Assembly: GCF_000060345.1 (NCBI RefSeq)
Contig: NC_008571.1
Location: forward strand, 1,302,001 to 1,366,000
Direction: 5' to 3'
DNA length: 64,000 nt
From: Christiangramia forsetii KT0803
GTDB taxonomy: Bacteria > Bacteroidota > Bacteroidia > Flavobacteriales > Flavobacteriaceae
Shown piece by piece: positions 19,814 to 27,890 of the stretch. The notes under the pieces were generated by a model, which did no database searches, was not told where the DNA came from, and saw nothing but the letters and a program-made list of their open reading frames with translations. A program made the position numbers and the translations under genes. The first letter of the stretch is position 1, and each line of letters begins with the position of its first letter.

Positions 19814-19857
19814 GTTACAATTGTTACTGTAGATTTTGATTCATAATTATAATTTCG
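19814..19857 (+). promoter_or_regulatory. Operator A plus -7 box, promoter of the TauE/rhodanese/methyltransferase operon
   Basis: GTTACAATTGTTAC (19814-19827) is a variant of the GTAAC-N4-GTTAC palindrome. The box TAATTTCG (19850-19857) is one base from TAnnTTTG. Palindrome centre to box end is 36.5 bases, the same as at the other sites. A second half-site, CATTTGTTAC, overlaps on the left. The predicted transcript would start about 15 bases before the ATG at 19878. Confidence 0.7.
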
Positions 19858-19877
19858 TCCAGAATAAAAATCTAGGA

Positions 19878-20693
19878 ATGGAATTACTTGAAATATTTGG
19901 TTATATAAGTTCTCTTATAATTGGGATCTCACTTGGATTAATTGGTGGAGGCGGGTCTATACTTGCGGTACCTGTTCTGGCATACTTATTTTCTATGGGG
20001 GAGCGTGTGGCGACAGCTTACTCCTTATTCATTGTAGGAGCCAGTGCACTCGTAGGTGGGATCAAACAACATTACAAAGGTTACGTAGACTGGAAAACCG
20101 CCATCATTTTTGGGATTCCAGCTGTTATAGGGGTCACTATCGTTAGACACTATGTGGTACCGGCGTTACCTGAATCCTTATTCTATATCCAAGATTTTGA
20201 GTTTACAAGAAGGATGGCCATGTTTGGTCTATTCGCTGTTCTTATGATACCAGCTGCTTTTTCTATGTTACGAAAAAAGGATTCTGGAAAAGAAAAAAAA
20301 TCCTCAAATGAAAGGAAGTATAATTATCCGTTAATTCTGGCAGAAGGTTTAATCGTTGGAGGGATTACTGGTATGATTGGTGCTGGAGGAGGCTTTCTAA
20401 TAATCCCTGCCCTGGTGATTTTAGCCAATATTGAAATGAAAACGGCTGTGGGAACTTCATTAATAATTATCGCATTTAAATCACTCCTGGGATTTTTCCT
20501 TGGGGATGCCATAACTATGGAGATAGACTGGACATTTTTGGGAATAATAACAGGTCTTTCCTTTTTGGGTATTTTCATAGGATCCTATCTAAGCAATTAT
20601 ATTAATGGAGAACGTCTTAAAAAAGGCTTTGGTTACTTTATCTTTCTAATGGCCGGATTTATTTTCTATATGGAATTCTTTGTTAAAAATTAG
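19878..20693 (+). CDS. TauE/SafE (TSUP) family membrane exporter, probable sulfite or sulfur-anion exporter
   Basis: A 271-residue membrane protein with about eight hydrophobic segments. Two related halves carry the family signature: GLIGGGGSILAVPVLAYLF near the N-terminus and GMIGAGGGFLIIPALVILAN in the second half, each followed by a TA..T..S or TAVGTSL stretch. A longer frame opens with TTG at 19836, but that codon lies upstream of the predicted transcription start, so the ATG at 19878 is preferred. TSUP proteins move sulfite, sulfonates or related anions. The neighbouring rhodanese and persulfide dioxygenase genes suggest export of sulfite or thiosulfate produced during sulfide or persulfide clearance, as in staphylococcal cst loci. 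Confidence 0.85.
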   Translation: MELLEIFGYISSLIIGISLGLIGGGGSILAVPVLAYLFSMGERVATAYSLFIVGASALVGGIKQHYKGYVDWKTAIIFGIPAVIGVTIVRHYVVPALPESLFYIQDFEFTRRMAMFGLFAVLMIPAAFSMLRKKDSGKEKKSSNERKYNYPLILAEGLIVGGITGMIGAGGGFLIIPALVILANIEMKTAVGTSLIIIAFKSLLGFFLGDAITMEIDWTFLGIITGLSFLGIFIGSYLSNYINGERLKKGFGYFIFLMAGFIFYMEFFVKN

Positions 20694-20715
20694 GTGCAAA
20701 TTAAAATTTACTATT

Positions 20716-21033
20716 ATGAAAAACTTAAATGCAAAAGAGTTTGCAGACAAAATTGAAAATGATAATAATGCTATTATTCTGGATGTGCGGACCCCAAAGG
20801 AATGGAAAGACGGAATAATACCTAATGCTAAATTGATCAACCTTTTTGAACCTGTAACTTTTCAACGAGAAGTCTCAAATTTAGAAAAAGACAGGAACTA
20901 TTATATCTACTGTCGTAGTGGAAATCGAAGTGGGCAGGCTTGTCAAATCATGGATACTAAAGGCTTTAATACGAACAACCTTGCCGGTGGTATTATGCAA
21001 TGGGACGAAAAATTATCCAAACCTGTTTTTTAA
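20716..21033 (+). CDS. Single-domain rhodanese (sulfurtransferase)
   Basis: A 105-residue cytoplasmic rhodanese. The catalytic loop reads YCRSGNRSGQ, with the active-site Cys near residue 66; the first signature DVRTPKEWKDG is near residue 20. It would carry sulfane sulfur on the Cys as a persulfide and pass it to an acceptor such as thiol or sulfite. The ATG at 20716 is chosen because it matches the usual N-terminal length; the frame itself opens upstream inside the previous gene. It lies 22 bases after the TauE gene and belongs to the same operon. Confidence 0.88.
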   Translation: MKNLNAKEFADKIENDNNAIILDVRTPKEWKDGIIPNAKLINLFEPVTFQREVSNLEKDRNYYIYCRSGNRSGQACQIMDTKGFNTNNLAGGIMQWDEKLSKPVF

Positions 21034-21048
21034 AATTTCAGTAGAGAT

Positions 21049-21654
21049 ATGAAAGATAAGTCAAAGGAATTTTGGGAAGAAAGGTATAGCGATGAAGAAT
21101 ACATATATGGTAAAGATCCAAATGTCTTTTTTCGAACTGAGCTAGGTAAATTGAATCCTAATTCCATTCTCTTACCTGCAGATGGAGAGGGTCGTAATGC
21201 CGTATTTGCCGCAAAAACTGGTTGGGATGTTACTGCATTTGATCTGAGTAAGGCTGGAAAGGCAAAAGCTATAGAACTGGCTGAGAGGAATGATGTGGAA
21301 ATAAATTATGAGGTCACTTCCGCACAGGAATTTGATAGCCATATCAAATTTGAGGTTATCGCACTTATTTATGCTCATTTTAATGCTGAAGACAGACCTG
21401 GTATACATAACCATTTATTACAATTTTTAAAACCAGGAGGAATTTTAATCTTCGAAGCATTTTCTAAAAAACAGCTTGATTATAATTCTGGAGGGCCTAA
21501 AGAACAAGCAATGTTATTTTCAAAAGAAGAGTTGAGAAATGAGTTTTCCGGACTTACAATTAAATATTTGGAAGAATTAGAAATAGAGCAAAACGAAGGA
21601 AAATATCACAAAGGTAAAAGTTGTGTACTACAAATGATAGGTGAAAAAAATTAA
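21049..21654 (+). CDS. SAM-dependent methyltransferase, TehB/thiopurine-methyltransferase-like
   Basis: A 201-residue class I methyltransferase. The N-terminal FWEERYSDEEYIYGKDPN segment is characteristic of the TehB-like group. The SAM loop is ILLPADGEGRNAVFAA near residues 41-56, followed by the acidic TAFDLSKAG, and a later LKPGGILIFEAFSKKQ strand. Members methylate tellurite, selenium or small thiols. In a sulfur operon, S-methylation of a sulfide or other soft nucleophile is possible, but this is inference. It starts 15 bases after the rhodanese gene and closes this operon. Confidence 0.82.
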   Translation: MKDKSKEFWEERYSDEEYIYGKDPNVFFRTELGKLNPNSILLPADGEGRNAVFAAKTGWDVTAFDLSKAGKAKAIELAERNDVEINYEVTSAQEFDSHIKFEVIALIYAHFNAEDRPGIHNHLLQFLKPGGILIFEAFSKKQLDYNSGGPKEQAMLFSKEELRNEFSGLTIKYLEELEIEQNEGKYHKGKSCVLQMIGEKN

Positions 21655-21675
21655 TGTTCTAAAAAAATTTGATTC

Positions 21676-21719
21676 GTAACATTTGTTACTGTGCGGATTA
21701 AAGATTTTTGGCAACTTTG
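21676..21719 (+). promoter_or_regulatory. Operator B plus -7 box, promoter of the persulfide dioxygenase gene
   Basis: The palindrome GTAACATTTGTTAC (21676-21689) has perfect 5-base arms. The box CAACTTTG (21712-21719) is one base from TAnnTTTG. Centre-to-box-end distance is 36.5 bases. No -33 TTTG is evident, as expected for an activator-dependent promoter. Confidence 0.78.
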
Positions 21720-21745
21720 GAATACAAACCTAAAAAATAATAGTT

Positions 21746-23086
21746 ATGAAGATAACACAATTTAAAGATGATGCCCTATCCCATTTTTCCTACGCTTTGC
21801 TAAGTGAAGGTCAAATGGCAGTTATAGATCCAAGTAGAAATCCTATTCCTTATTATAAATATGCCGAGGAGGAGAATGCAAAAATTGTAGCGGTTTTGGA
21901 AACTCATCCACACGCAGATTTTGTTAGTAGTCATCTTCAAATACACAAAGAGACAGGAGCTACTATTTATATAAGTGAAAAAGTTGGAGTATCCTACCCG
22001 CATCAGGCTTTCGATGAGGGAGACAGTATAGAGATTGGGAACACAAGCATTAAGCCAATATTTACTCCTGGACATTCCCCAGATAGCTTAACTTTTCATG
22101 CATTCCTTAATGATGAAAATGTTCTATTTACTGGAGACACTTTATTCATTGGTGATGTGGGTAGACCAGACTTAAGAGAAAAAGCAGGTAATACTAAAGC
22201 TAAACGTAAAGAGTTAGCGCAAATGATGTATTATTCAATTCAAAATAAATTTAATGAGCTTCCTGATGATACTAAGGTATATCCAGCCCATGGTGCCGGT
22301 TCATTATGTGGAAAGAATATGAGTGATGCCAATAGTAGTACTCTGGGTAATGAGCGTATGGGTAATTGGGCATTCAAAGAGCAAACCGAAGATGAATTTA
22401 TTGCAGAGATATTAAAAGACCAACCTTTTATACCATCATATTTTGGTTTTAATGTCGATTTAAATCGCAAGGGAGCTGAAAATGTTCAATCTGCTAAATT
22501 TAGAGTACCCCTTAAACTAAATGTGGAAAATATTGAAGATGAATTTCTTGTAGTTGATACCAGGAATGAGCAACTTTATAAGAAAGGCCATTTACCCTAT
22601 AGTATCAACATAATGGCACGAAGTGAAAGTGATAAATTTGAGACCTGGCTGGGAGCTATCATTGAGCCTGAAGAACAATTTTATTTAGTGTTGGAAAGTA
22701 TAGATAAGCTAGAGGAGATCCTAGAAAGGGTTGCTAAAATAGGTTATGAAAAACAATTGAAAGGAATTTTCACTTTATCTGAAGAGGTTTCAGGTTCCTC
22801 AGAGAAATTTGATATACAATCTTTTGATAAAAATAAGGAAGATTATACGATCGTGGATATTCGGAATACTAGTGAAGTTTCAGAAGGAAAGATTTTTGAA
22901 AATGCATACCACATTCCTTTAAATGATCTGCGTAATAATATAGGTGATCTTCCAAAAGATAAACCTATGGTGGTTCACTGTGCCGGAGGATATCGTAGTG
23001 CTGCAGGCAGCAGTATACTGGAAAATGAAATTAATGAAGTTCCGGTTTTTGATTTGAGTGAGGATGTAAAAAAGTACTCCTCCTAA
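21746..23086 (+). CDS. CstB-like persulfide dioxygenase fused to two rhodanese domains
   Basis: A 446-residue protein. Residues about 1-245 form a metallo-beta-lactamase fold with metal ligands in ETHPHADFVSSH (H54, H56, D58), TPGHSPDS and FTGDTLF, and a later PAHGAG. A rhodanese-like domain without catalytic Cys covers about 260-345. An active rhodanese domain follows with VHCAGGYRS, catalytic Cys about 412. This order (dioxygenase, pseudo-rhodanese, rhodanese) and length match S. aureus CstB, which oxidises persulfides to sulfite and makes thiosulfate. The HADF form of the motif is usual in this subgroup. It stands alone between its own operator and a terminator. Confidence 0.9.
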   Translation: MKITQFKDDALSHFSYALLSEGQMAVIDPSRNPIPYYKYAEEENAKIVAVLETHPHADFVSSHLQIHKETGATIYISEKVGVSYPHQAFDEGDSIEIGNTSIKPIFTPGHSPDSLTFHAFLNDENVLFTGDTLFIGDVGRPDLREKAGNTKAKRKELAQMMYYSIQNKFNELPDDTKVYPAHGAGSLCGKNMSDANSSTLGNERMGNWAFKEQTEDEFIAEILKDQPFIPSYFGFNVDLNRKGAENVQSAKFRVPLKLNVENIEDEFLVVDTRNEQLYKKGHLPYSINIMARSESDKFETWLGAIIEPEEQFYLVLESIDKLEEILERVAKIGYEKQLKGIFTLSEEVSGSSEKFDIQSFDKNKEDYTIVDIRNTSEVSEGKIFENAYHIPLNDLRNNIGDLPKDKPMVVHCAGGYRSAAGSSILENEINEVPVFDLSEDVKKYSS

Positions 23087-23113
23087 AATTAACAACAATA
23101 TCCTATCATTTCT

Positions 23114-23148
23114 AACGGCCTTAGGTATTCCCAAGGCCGTTATTTTTT
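23114..23148 (+). terminator. Rho-independent terminator
   Basis: AACGGCCTT (23114-23122) and AAGGCCGTT (23133-23141) form a perfect 9-bp stem with a 10-base loop, followed by ATTTTTT. Confidence 0.9.
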
Positions 23149-23219
23149 ATGCTGGACCTTAATTAAAACTTGCAGGAAATTATAATTTTTTTGATTTAAA
23201 TCCAAAATTATATGTTCAT

Positions 23220-23263
23220 GTAACATTTGTTACTTGACGCACATTTTCAATTCAATATCTTCG
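23220..23263 (+). promoter_or_regulatory. Operator C plus -7 box, promoter of the split transporter and regulator operon
   Basis: GTAACATTTGTTAC (23220-23233) is identical to operators B and D. The box TATCTTCG (23256-23263) is one base from TAnnTTTG at the standard 36.5-base distance. Because the Crp/Fnr gene is in this operon, the regulator would control its own synthesis. Confidence 0.8.
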
Positions 23264-23281
23264 TTCAAAATTATATATAAC

Positions 23282-23839
23282 ATGGAATGGATTTATGAAC
23301 CATGGCCCTGGTATGTTTCAGGTCCCTTAATTGCTGCAACAATGTTCGTGTTGCTATATACCGGTAAGCAATTTGGAATGTCTTCTAATCTTCGCACGAT
23401 GTGTTCAGTTGGAGGAGCAGGCCAAGCTGCAGAATTTTTCAGGTTCGACTGGAAAAAAGAGAGATGGAATCTTATGGTGGTTTTGGGTGCTGTACTGGGT
23501 GGATTTTTTGCGTCTACTTATCTCTCAAATAATACAGTAGAAATAAATACGCAATTAGCAGATAAATTAAGTAACGAATACGGAATAAATAGTGCGGGAG
23601 AAGCTTATATGCCTCCCGAAATATTTGCAATGGAGAATCTTGGTGATCCTGTAGTGTTATTTGTACTAATAACTGGAGGTTTTATGGTAGGCTTCGGAGC
23701 AAGATATGCGGGTGGTTGTACTTCCGGTCATGCTATTTCCGGATTGAGCAACCTACAAATACCTTCATTAATTGCCGTCATTGGTTTCTTTATTGGCGGC
23801 CTTATAATGATACATTTATTCTACCCATTAATATTTTAA
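23282..23839 (+). CDS. YeeE/YedE-family transporter, first half (PmpA-like)
   Basis: A 185-residue membrane protein with about four to five hydrophobic segments. The family signature GARYAGGCTSGHAISG is present, with the conserved Cys near residue 146. YeeE/YedE proteins such as E. coli TsuA take up thiosulfate through conserved cysteines. Here the transporter is split into two genes that overlap functionally, as in PmpA/PmpB pairs found beside sulfur-responsive regulators. The ATG at 23282 is chosen; the longer frame from 23234 would begin upstream of the predicted transcript start. The next gene starts after one base. Confidence 0.87.
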   Translation: MEWIYEPWPWYVSGPLIAATMFVLLYTGKQFGMSSNLRTMCSVGGAGQAAEFFRFDWKKERWNLMVVLGAVLGGFFASTYLSNNTVEINTQLADKLSNEYGINSAGEAYMPPEIFAMENLGDPVVLFVLITGGFMVGFGARYAGGCTSGHAISGLSNLQIPSLIAVIGFFIGGLIMIHLFYPLIF

Positions 23840-23840
23840 A

Positions 23841-24257
23841 ATGATGAAATATATTACTTACATCCTGATTGGATTCTTTTTTGGAATAATTATGTACAAA
23901 TCTGAAGCAGCTTCCTGGTTTAGGATATACGAAATGTTTGAATTTGGTTCTTTCCATATGTATGGTATTATTGGATCAGCATTAATACTCGGAATACTGG
24001 GAGTGCAATTCATTAAAAGAAATAATATTAAAGCTATGGGAGGCGGAGAAATGCAATTAAAACCTAAAAATAAGAGTGTGCCACGCTATTTGATTGGTGG
24101 TATCATTTTCGGATTAGGTTGGGCTTTGGCCGGCGCCTGTCCTGGCCCCATGTATGTACTTGCCGGATCTGGATATATATCGATTTTAATTGTCATTGCA
24201 GCTGCATTACTAGGTACGTTTATGTATGGTCTGCTTCGGAATAGGCTTCCTCATTAA
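23841..24257 (+). CDS. YeeE/YedE-family transporter, second half (PmpB-like, DUF6691)
   Basis: A 138-residue membrane protein with about four hydrophobic segments. The signature GLGWALAGACPGPMYVLAG, with Cys near residue 100, is that of the C-terminal YeeE/YedE half. Together with the preceding gene it should form one sulfur-compound channel whose two conserved cysteines face the same path. It is one base from the upstream gene and 14 bases from the regulator gene, so all three are one transcript. Confidence 0.87.
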   Translation: MMKYITYILIGFFFGIIMYKSEAASWFRIYEMFEFGSFHMYGIIGSALILGILGVQFIKRNNIKAMGGGEMQLKPKNKSVPRYLIGGIIFGLGWALAGACPGPMYVLAGSGYISILIVIAAALLGTFMYGLLRNRLPH

Positions 24258-24271
24258 AAAGAGCATCTATC

Positions 24272-24904
24272 ATGAAAGAAAAACTGTATGATGCTTATTC
24301 CTTTATTTTTGAAGAGGAATTGTTGAATGAAATTTTTGAAGTAGGGACAAATAAATTTATACCTGCAGGAGAAACTATTCTAAACGTTGAAGAATATGTT
24401 ACCTCCATCCCTTTATTATTAGACGGAGCTATAAAAATTTCCCGTGTTGATAATGATGGGGATGAATTATTACTCTATTTTCTTGAACGAGGAGATACCT
24501 GTGCAGTCACTCTCACCTGTTGTCTGGAAAGAAGTAAAAGTGAAATAAAAGCAGTTACTGAGAAGGAAACCAGATTAGTTATGATTCCTGTTGAAAAAAT
24601 GGAGGAATGGATTATAAAGTATAAATCCTGGCGGACATTTATTTTTCAAAGTTATAATTTAAGACTTAAGGAAATGTTGGATGCTATAGATTCAGTAGCA
24701 TTCTTTAGGATGGATAAAAGATTATTGCAGTACCTCCAGGATAAGGCTAAGATCAATCAAAATGAAACCTTACAAGTAACTCATCAGGAGATCGCTTACG
24801 ATCTTCATACTTCTCGAGTGGTGATTTCAAGACTGCTTAAAACCCTAGAAATGGATGGCAAAATTTCATTACGTAGAAACAGTTTAGTGGTACTAGATTT
24901 ATAA
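24272..24904 (+). CDS. Crp/Fnr-family transcription regulator
   Basis: A 210-residue regulator. An N-terminal cyclic-nucleotide-binding-like beta barrel (about 10-120) is followed by a dimer helix and a C-terminal winged helix-turn-helix with VTHQEIAYDLHTSRVVISRL (about 165-184). Three cysteines, near residues 77, 83 and 84 in DTCAVTLTCC, sit in the sensor domain where other family members bind their ligand. The Arg/Ser pattern of cAMP binding is not seen, so a thiol or persulfide signal is possible. It is the natural candidate for binding the seven GTAAC-N4-GTTAC palindromes. A family member bound about 41 bases upstream of transcription starts would be a class II activator. Confidence 0.9.
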   Translation: MKEKLYDAYSFIFEEELLNEIFEVGTNKFIPAGETILNVEEYVTSIPLLLDGAIKISRVDNDGDELLLYFLERGDTCAVTLTCCLERSKSEIKAVTEKETRLVMIPVEKMEEWIIKYKSWRTFIFQSYNLRLKEMLDAIDSVAFFRMDKRLLQYLQDKAKINQNETLQVTHQEIAYDLHTSRVVISRLLKTLEMDGKISLRRNSLVVLDL

Positions 24905-24919
24905 TTATCTTTTCTATGT

Positions 24920-24963
24920 GTAACATTTGTTACCTTTTAAATCCAAAGCAATTTGTAAGTTTG
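24920..24963 (+). promoter_or_regulatory. Operator D plus -7 box, promoter of the long DoxX/DsrE/SoxB-like operon
   Basis: GTAACATTTGTTAC (24920-24933) and an exact TAnnTTTG box, TAAGTTTG (24956-24963), at the standard 36.5-base distance. The ATG of the first gene is only 6 bases after the box, so the transcript is predicted to be leaderless or nearly so. Confidence 0.82.
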
Positions 24964-24968
24964 TTTCA

Positions 24969-25328
24969 ATGAGTACAAAAGCTCTCATATCATTATTTCT
25001 GATCCCTCTATTTTTAGGGAAGTTATTGATTGTAGATGCAAGTCTTATCAACCTGCTGTCCATGGGGACAATTTCTTTGGTAAATCCTTACTGCGAAAAA
25101 AAAGATTTGAATTCGGATCAAGAGAAGACGTATGAGTTCGTTCAAAATGTAGAAAACCAGAATCTGATGATTGAAGTAAGCAGTTTTTGTACTCCCCAAT
25201 TCAATTTTAATATTTTTTCTTGGACGCCTAGTTTAGCGGAGGTTTTCCTCGAGAAAAATACCATTTATTCTTCAAAATTAAGCTATCTGTATCTGGATAG
25301 TCATTCACCACCTCCAAAGTTAGTGTAG
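24969..25328 (+). CDS. Small exported or membrane protein of unknown function, first gene of the sulfur operon
   Basis: A 119-residue protein with a hydrophobic N-terminus (ALISLFLIPLFLGKLLIVDA) that looks like a signal peptide or anchor, a conserved-looking LVNPYCEKK motif and a proline-rich end (HSPPPKLV). It is clearly paralogous to the gene at 38736, which has the same start type, NPFCERK motif and PPPK ending and also precedes a DoxX-DsrE pair. The function is unknown. The ATG at 24969 fits the promoter; the longer frame from 24927 begins inside the operator/promoter region. Confidence 0.65.
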   Translation: MSTKALISLFLIPLFLGKLLIVDASLINLLSMGTISLVNPYCEKKDLNSDQEKTYEFVQNVENQNLMIEVSSFCTPQFNFNIFSWTPSLAEVFLEKNTIYSSKLSYLYLDSHSPPPKLV

Positions 25329-25401
25329 TTGAGATTTTAGTTTTTTGCAATGGTAAGTTATACCATTTCAGACCAGATTATCAATTACAATAACATACAT
25401 A

Positions 25402-25806
25402 ATGACGAACAAAATTTTTATAAGTCGTCGTTCCATTCAGTTATTACGAATATTGGTTAGTGGCATTTTTCTGGTGGCAGGCAGCAATCATCTGCTCAAC
25501 ACTGAGAAAACGGTCCGCCGGCTTGAACAGGCCAGCTTCAAGGGTATCGCTTACTTTTTTGGCGAACCAGAATGGCTTGTAATTCTTTCCGGAATCGTAA
25601 TGCTGGCAGCAGGTTTCTTATTCCTTATTGGATATAGGACGCGATGGGCGGCAATAGTATTAATACTTGTATTACTACCCATAACCCTATCGGTACAGGT
25701 AGGACAAATAAACACACTGGGGCCTCTTTTTAAAAACATAGCAATACTGGGTGGCCTTCTGTTTTTTATAATAAATGATACAGATAAACTTTTTAAAACG
25801 AAATAA
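25402..25806 (+). CDS. DoxX-family membrane protein
   Basis: A 134-residue membrane protein with about four hydrophobic segments. LLRILVSGIFLVAGSNHLL at the N-terminus and PLFKNIAILGGLLFFIIND at the C-terminus are typical of the DoxX/DoxD-like family. Relatives include the small subunit of archaeal thiosulfate:quinone oxidoreductase and membrane partners of sulfur-responsive proteins. With the DsrE-like gene one base downstream it may pass electrons or sulfur between periplasm and quinone pool; this is inference. A paralogue lies at 39164. Confidence 0.85.
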   Translation: MTNKIFISRRSIQLLRILVSGIFLVAGSNHLLNTEKTVRRLEQASFKGIAYFFGEPEWLVILSGIVMLAAGFLFLIGYRTRWAAIVLILVLLPITLSVQVGQINTLGPLFKNIAILGGLLFFIINDTDKLFKTK

Positions 25807-25807
25807 T

Positions 25808-26224
25808 ATGAAAACGATATTTTTTAGCAGCATCTTACTGATGCTTACATTATTTGCAGGAACTGAGGTAAATGCACAGCAGGACATGAAACATAACTAT
25901 GTGGTACTCACAAAAAAAGTACCGCAGCTACAGCCCATACTTATTACGGCTGAAAATCTAAAAAAAGAAGATGGAGAACACTTTGGAAAATTTGAAGTGA
26001 TCATCTGTGGAAATGAAATAGGTGATATAACCGACCCTGCTAAAATAGAAGAATTTATAGCCAGAGCTGAAAATCTGGGGGTTGAACTTGTAGCCTGTGG
26101 CTTTTCGTTGAATAAGTTCAAGGTGAATAAAGAGACCGTCCCCAAGGAGATGAAAATTGTGGAGAACGGAATTCTGTACAATTTCCAACTTCAAAAAAAA
26201 GGATATAAAAGTTTAAGTCTCTAA
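25808..26224 (+). CDS. Secreted DsrE-family sulfur-carrier-like protein
   Basis: A 138-residue protein with a signal peptide (about 1-23, ending NAQQ) and a DsrE/DsrF-like fold. Two cysteines are placed like those of sulfur carriers: C67 in EVIICGNEI and C97 in LVACGFSLNKF. DsrE proteins accept and donate persulfide sulfur on such a Cys. Export to the periplasm is not typical of classical DsrE, which is cytoplasmic, so this would be a periplasmic sulfur carrier. It starts one base after the DoxX gene (ATG at 25808, preferred over the longer frame) and ends two bases before the SoxB-like gene. Confidence 0.83.
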   Translation: MKTIFFSSILLMLTLFAGTEVNAQQDMKHNYVVLTKKVPQLQPILITAENLKKEDGEHFGKFEVIICGNEIGDITDPAKIEEFIARAENLGVELVACGFSLNKFKVNKETVPKEMKIVENGILYNFQLQKKGYKSLSL

Positions 26225-26226
26225 GT

Positions 26227-27882
26227 ATGAAAAAATTCAGAAGTAAATTACTGATTACTTTTGGTTTAATAGGAACCTTTATTATTATCATATCCTTTAA
26301 AACCGAAAAAACCCATAAAAGCAGTAATCAAACGGTCAAGGACACCTTAAGTATTACGGTGTTACAAACAGCCGATATACACGGGCAATTGGATACTCAT
26401 CCTGAATTGTTCTGGGAAAATGAGAAAATTGTTTTTAAGAATAGAGGTGGCCTGGCCAATATAAAGACTCTTTTTGAAAGAGAACGTAAAATGAATCCGG
26501 GTAAAACACTTATCGTGGATGGGGGAGACCTTATTCAGGGAAGTGGTTATGCGGCTTTATCAGAAGGTAAAGCAATCCCCGATATTATTAAAAATATGGG
26601 CTATGATGTAATTATTCCGGGTAACTGGGAGGTGGTCTATGGCAAAAAAGTCATGTTGGATGTCATGAAAAACTATGATACAAAAGTTATTGCACATAAC
26701 ATGCATCACGAGGAAACCGGGAAGGATCTATTTCCTCCTTATTGGATAAAAGAAATCGAAGGTGTTAGAATTGGTTTTGTAGGACTTAACGATCCAGATG
26801 TTCCGGTAAGACAAAATCCCATCTTTAGTCAAGGGATTGAGTTTAGCGGAATGGATGAGAAATTTTCAAATACTCTTGAAAAATTAAAACAGGATAAAGA
26901 GGTAGATGTTCTTTTCCTTATAACTCATATTGGGATTTTTAAGCAGGTAGAACTTGCAAATAATCCATTGGCAGAGCCTGTAGATTATATTCTGGGGAAT
27001 GACACTCACGAGCGAGTTCAGGAACTCATTCAGGGTAAATATGCTAAGGTTACGGAGCCGGGAGCTTTCGGCTCTTTTGTGGGTAAACTACAGTTAAATT
27101 TTGTTGATAACAAGCTTGTCAGTGATTCGTACGAACTTATAGAAGTGGATCCTGAAAAATTTCCGGCAGATGAAAGGATACAATCTCTGGTGGATCAAGC
27201 AAAGGAACCTTACAGGGAACATCTGGAAACCGTAATAGGATACACTACTGAACCATTGTACAGGTACTTAACCGTTGAGAATCCTATGGATAATATGATA
27301 ACAGATGCAGCCAGGTGGAAAACCGGGGTAGATATAGCCATTTCCAATGGCTTCCGTTTCGGGAATCCCATCGTACCTGAAAACGGAGAGCCAGCTCCAA
27401 TTACCCGGGCAAATCTTTGGAATCTACTCCCCGTAAACGAAAAAGTAAAAACAGGGAAAGCTTCTGGTAAACAGATAAAAAACTGGCTGGAAACTGAAAT
27501 ACATAATGCTTTTTCACAGAATCCTACCGAACGTTTCGGAGGCTGGCTGGTAAGATTTTCAGGAATGAAGGTAGAATTTAATAGCCAGAACAATAAGGGA
27601 GAAAGAATTCAAACGATAACTGTTAATGGAGAACCAATTCAGGATGAAAAACTTTATACGATTTCGGCCTGTGTGAGACCGGGAGATCCATTGAATAATT
27701 TATGCCGAATGCCTAATGTAAAAGATGTTGAAATAATGGATTATACCATTCATGACGTGGTTGAGGAATACCTAAAGGAAAATTCCCCTGTTTCTCCTGG
27801 CTTGGAAGGAAGAGCTTACTGTGAATATTTAGGAAAATATTCTTTTTCCACGGTACCAGGTACAGAATATAAATTTAATTAA
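26227..27882 (+). CDS. SoxB-like metallophosphoesterase / 5'-nucleotidase-family protein
   Basis: A 551-residue protein with an N-terminal hydrophobic anchor or signal segment (about 7-24). The metallophosphoesterase half has TADIHGQL, VDGGDLIQGSGY, IPGNWEVVYG, THIG and GNDTHE motifs; the C-terminal 5'-nucleotidase domain follows. In ordinary 5'-nucleotidases the third motif is GNHD/GNHE. Here it is GNWE-VYG, which resembles the GHWEFTYG I remember for SoxB thiosulfohydrolase, the dimanganese enzyme that releases sulfate from SoxY-bound sulfur. No SoxYZ or SoxAX is present, so the carrier could be the DsrE protein two bases upstream. The substrate is unproven. Confidence 0.8.
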   Translation: MKKFRSKLLITFGLIGTFIIIISFKTEKTHKSSNQTVKDTLSITVLQTADIHGQLDTHPELFWENEKIVFKNRGGLANIKTLFERERKMNPGKTLIVDGGDLIQGSGYAALSEGKAIPDIIKNMGYDVIIPGNWEVVYGKKVMLDVMKNYDTKVIAHNMHHEETGKDLFPPYWIKEIEGVRIGFVGLNDPDVPVRQNPIFSQGIEFSGMDEKFSNTLEKLKQDKEVDVLFLITHIGIFKQVELANNPLAEPVDYILGNDTHERVQELIQGKYAKVTEPGAFGSFVGKLQLNFVDNKLVSDSYELIEVDPEKFPADERIQSLVDQAKEPYREHLETVIGYTTEPLYRYLTVENPMDNMITDAARWKTGVDIAISNGFRFGNPIVPENGEPAPITRANLWNLLPVNEKVKTGKASGKQIKNWLETEIHNAFSQNPTERFGGWLVRFSGMKVEFNSQNNKGERIQTITVNGEPIQDEKLYTISACVRPGDPLNNLCRMPNVKDVEIMDYTIHDVVEEYLKENSPVSPGLEGRAYCEYLGKYSFSTVPGTEYKFN

Positions 27883-27890
27883 ATAGTATT

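Noticed and set aside
19836-19877. TTG start giving a longer TauE protein
   Set aside because: The predicted -7 box at 19850-19857 places transcription after this codon, and the extra residues do not look like part of the family.
21902-21920. HPHADF in place of HxHxDH in the persulfide dioxygenase as a possible lost metal ligand
   Set aside because: The HADF form is common in the rhodanese-fused subgroup as I recall it, so it is not evidence of inactivation.
25349-25367. Inverted repeat AATGGTA-AGTTA-TACCATT before the DoxX gene
   Set aside because: The stem is 7 bp with no T-run and it does not match the regulon palindrome. It may be chance, so I did not call it a terminator or operator.
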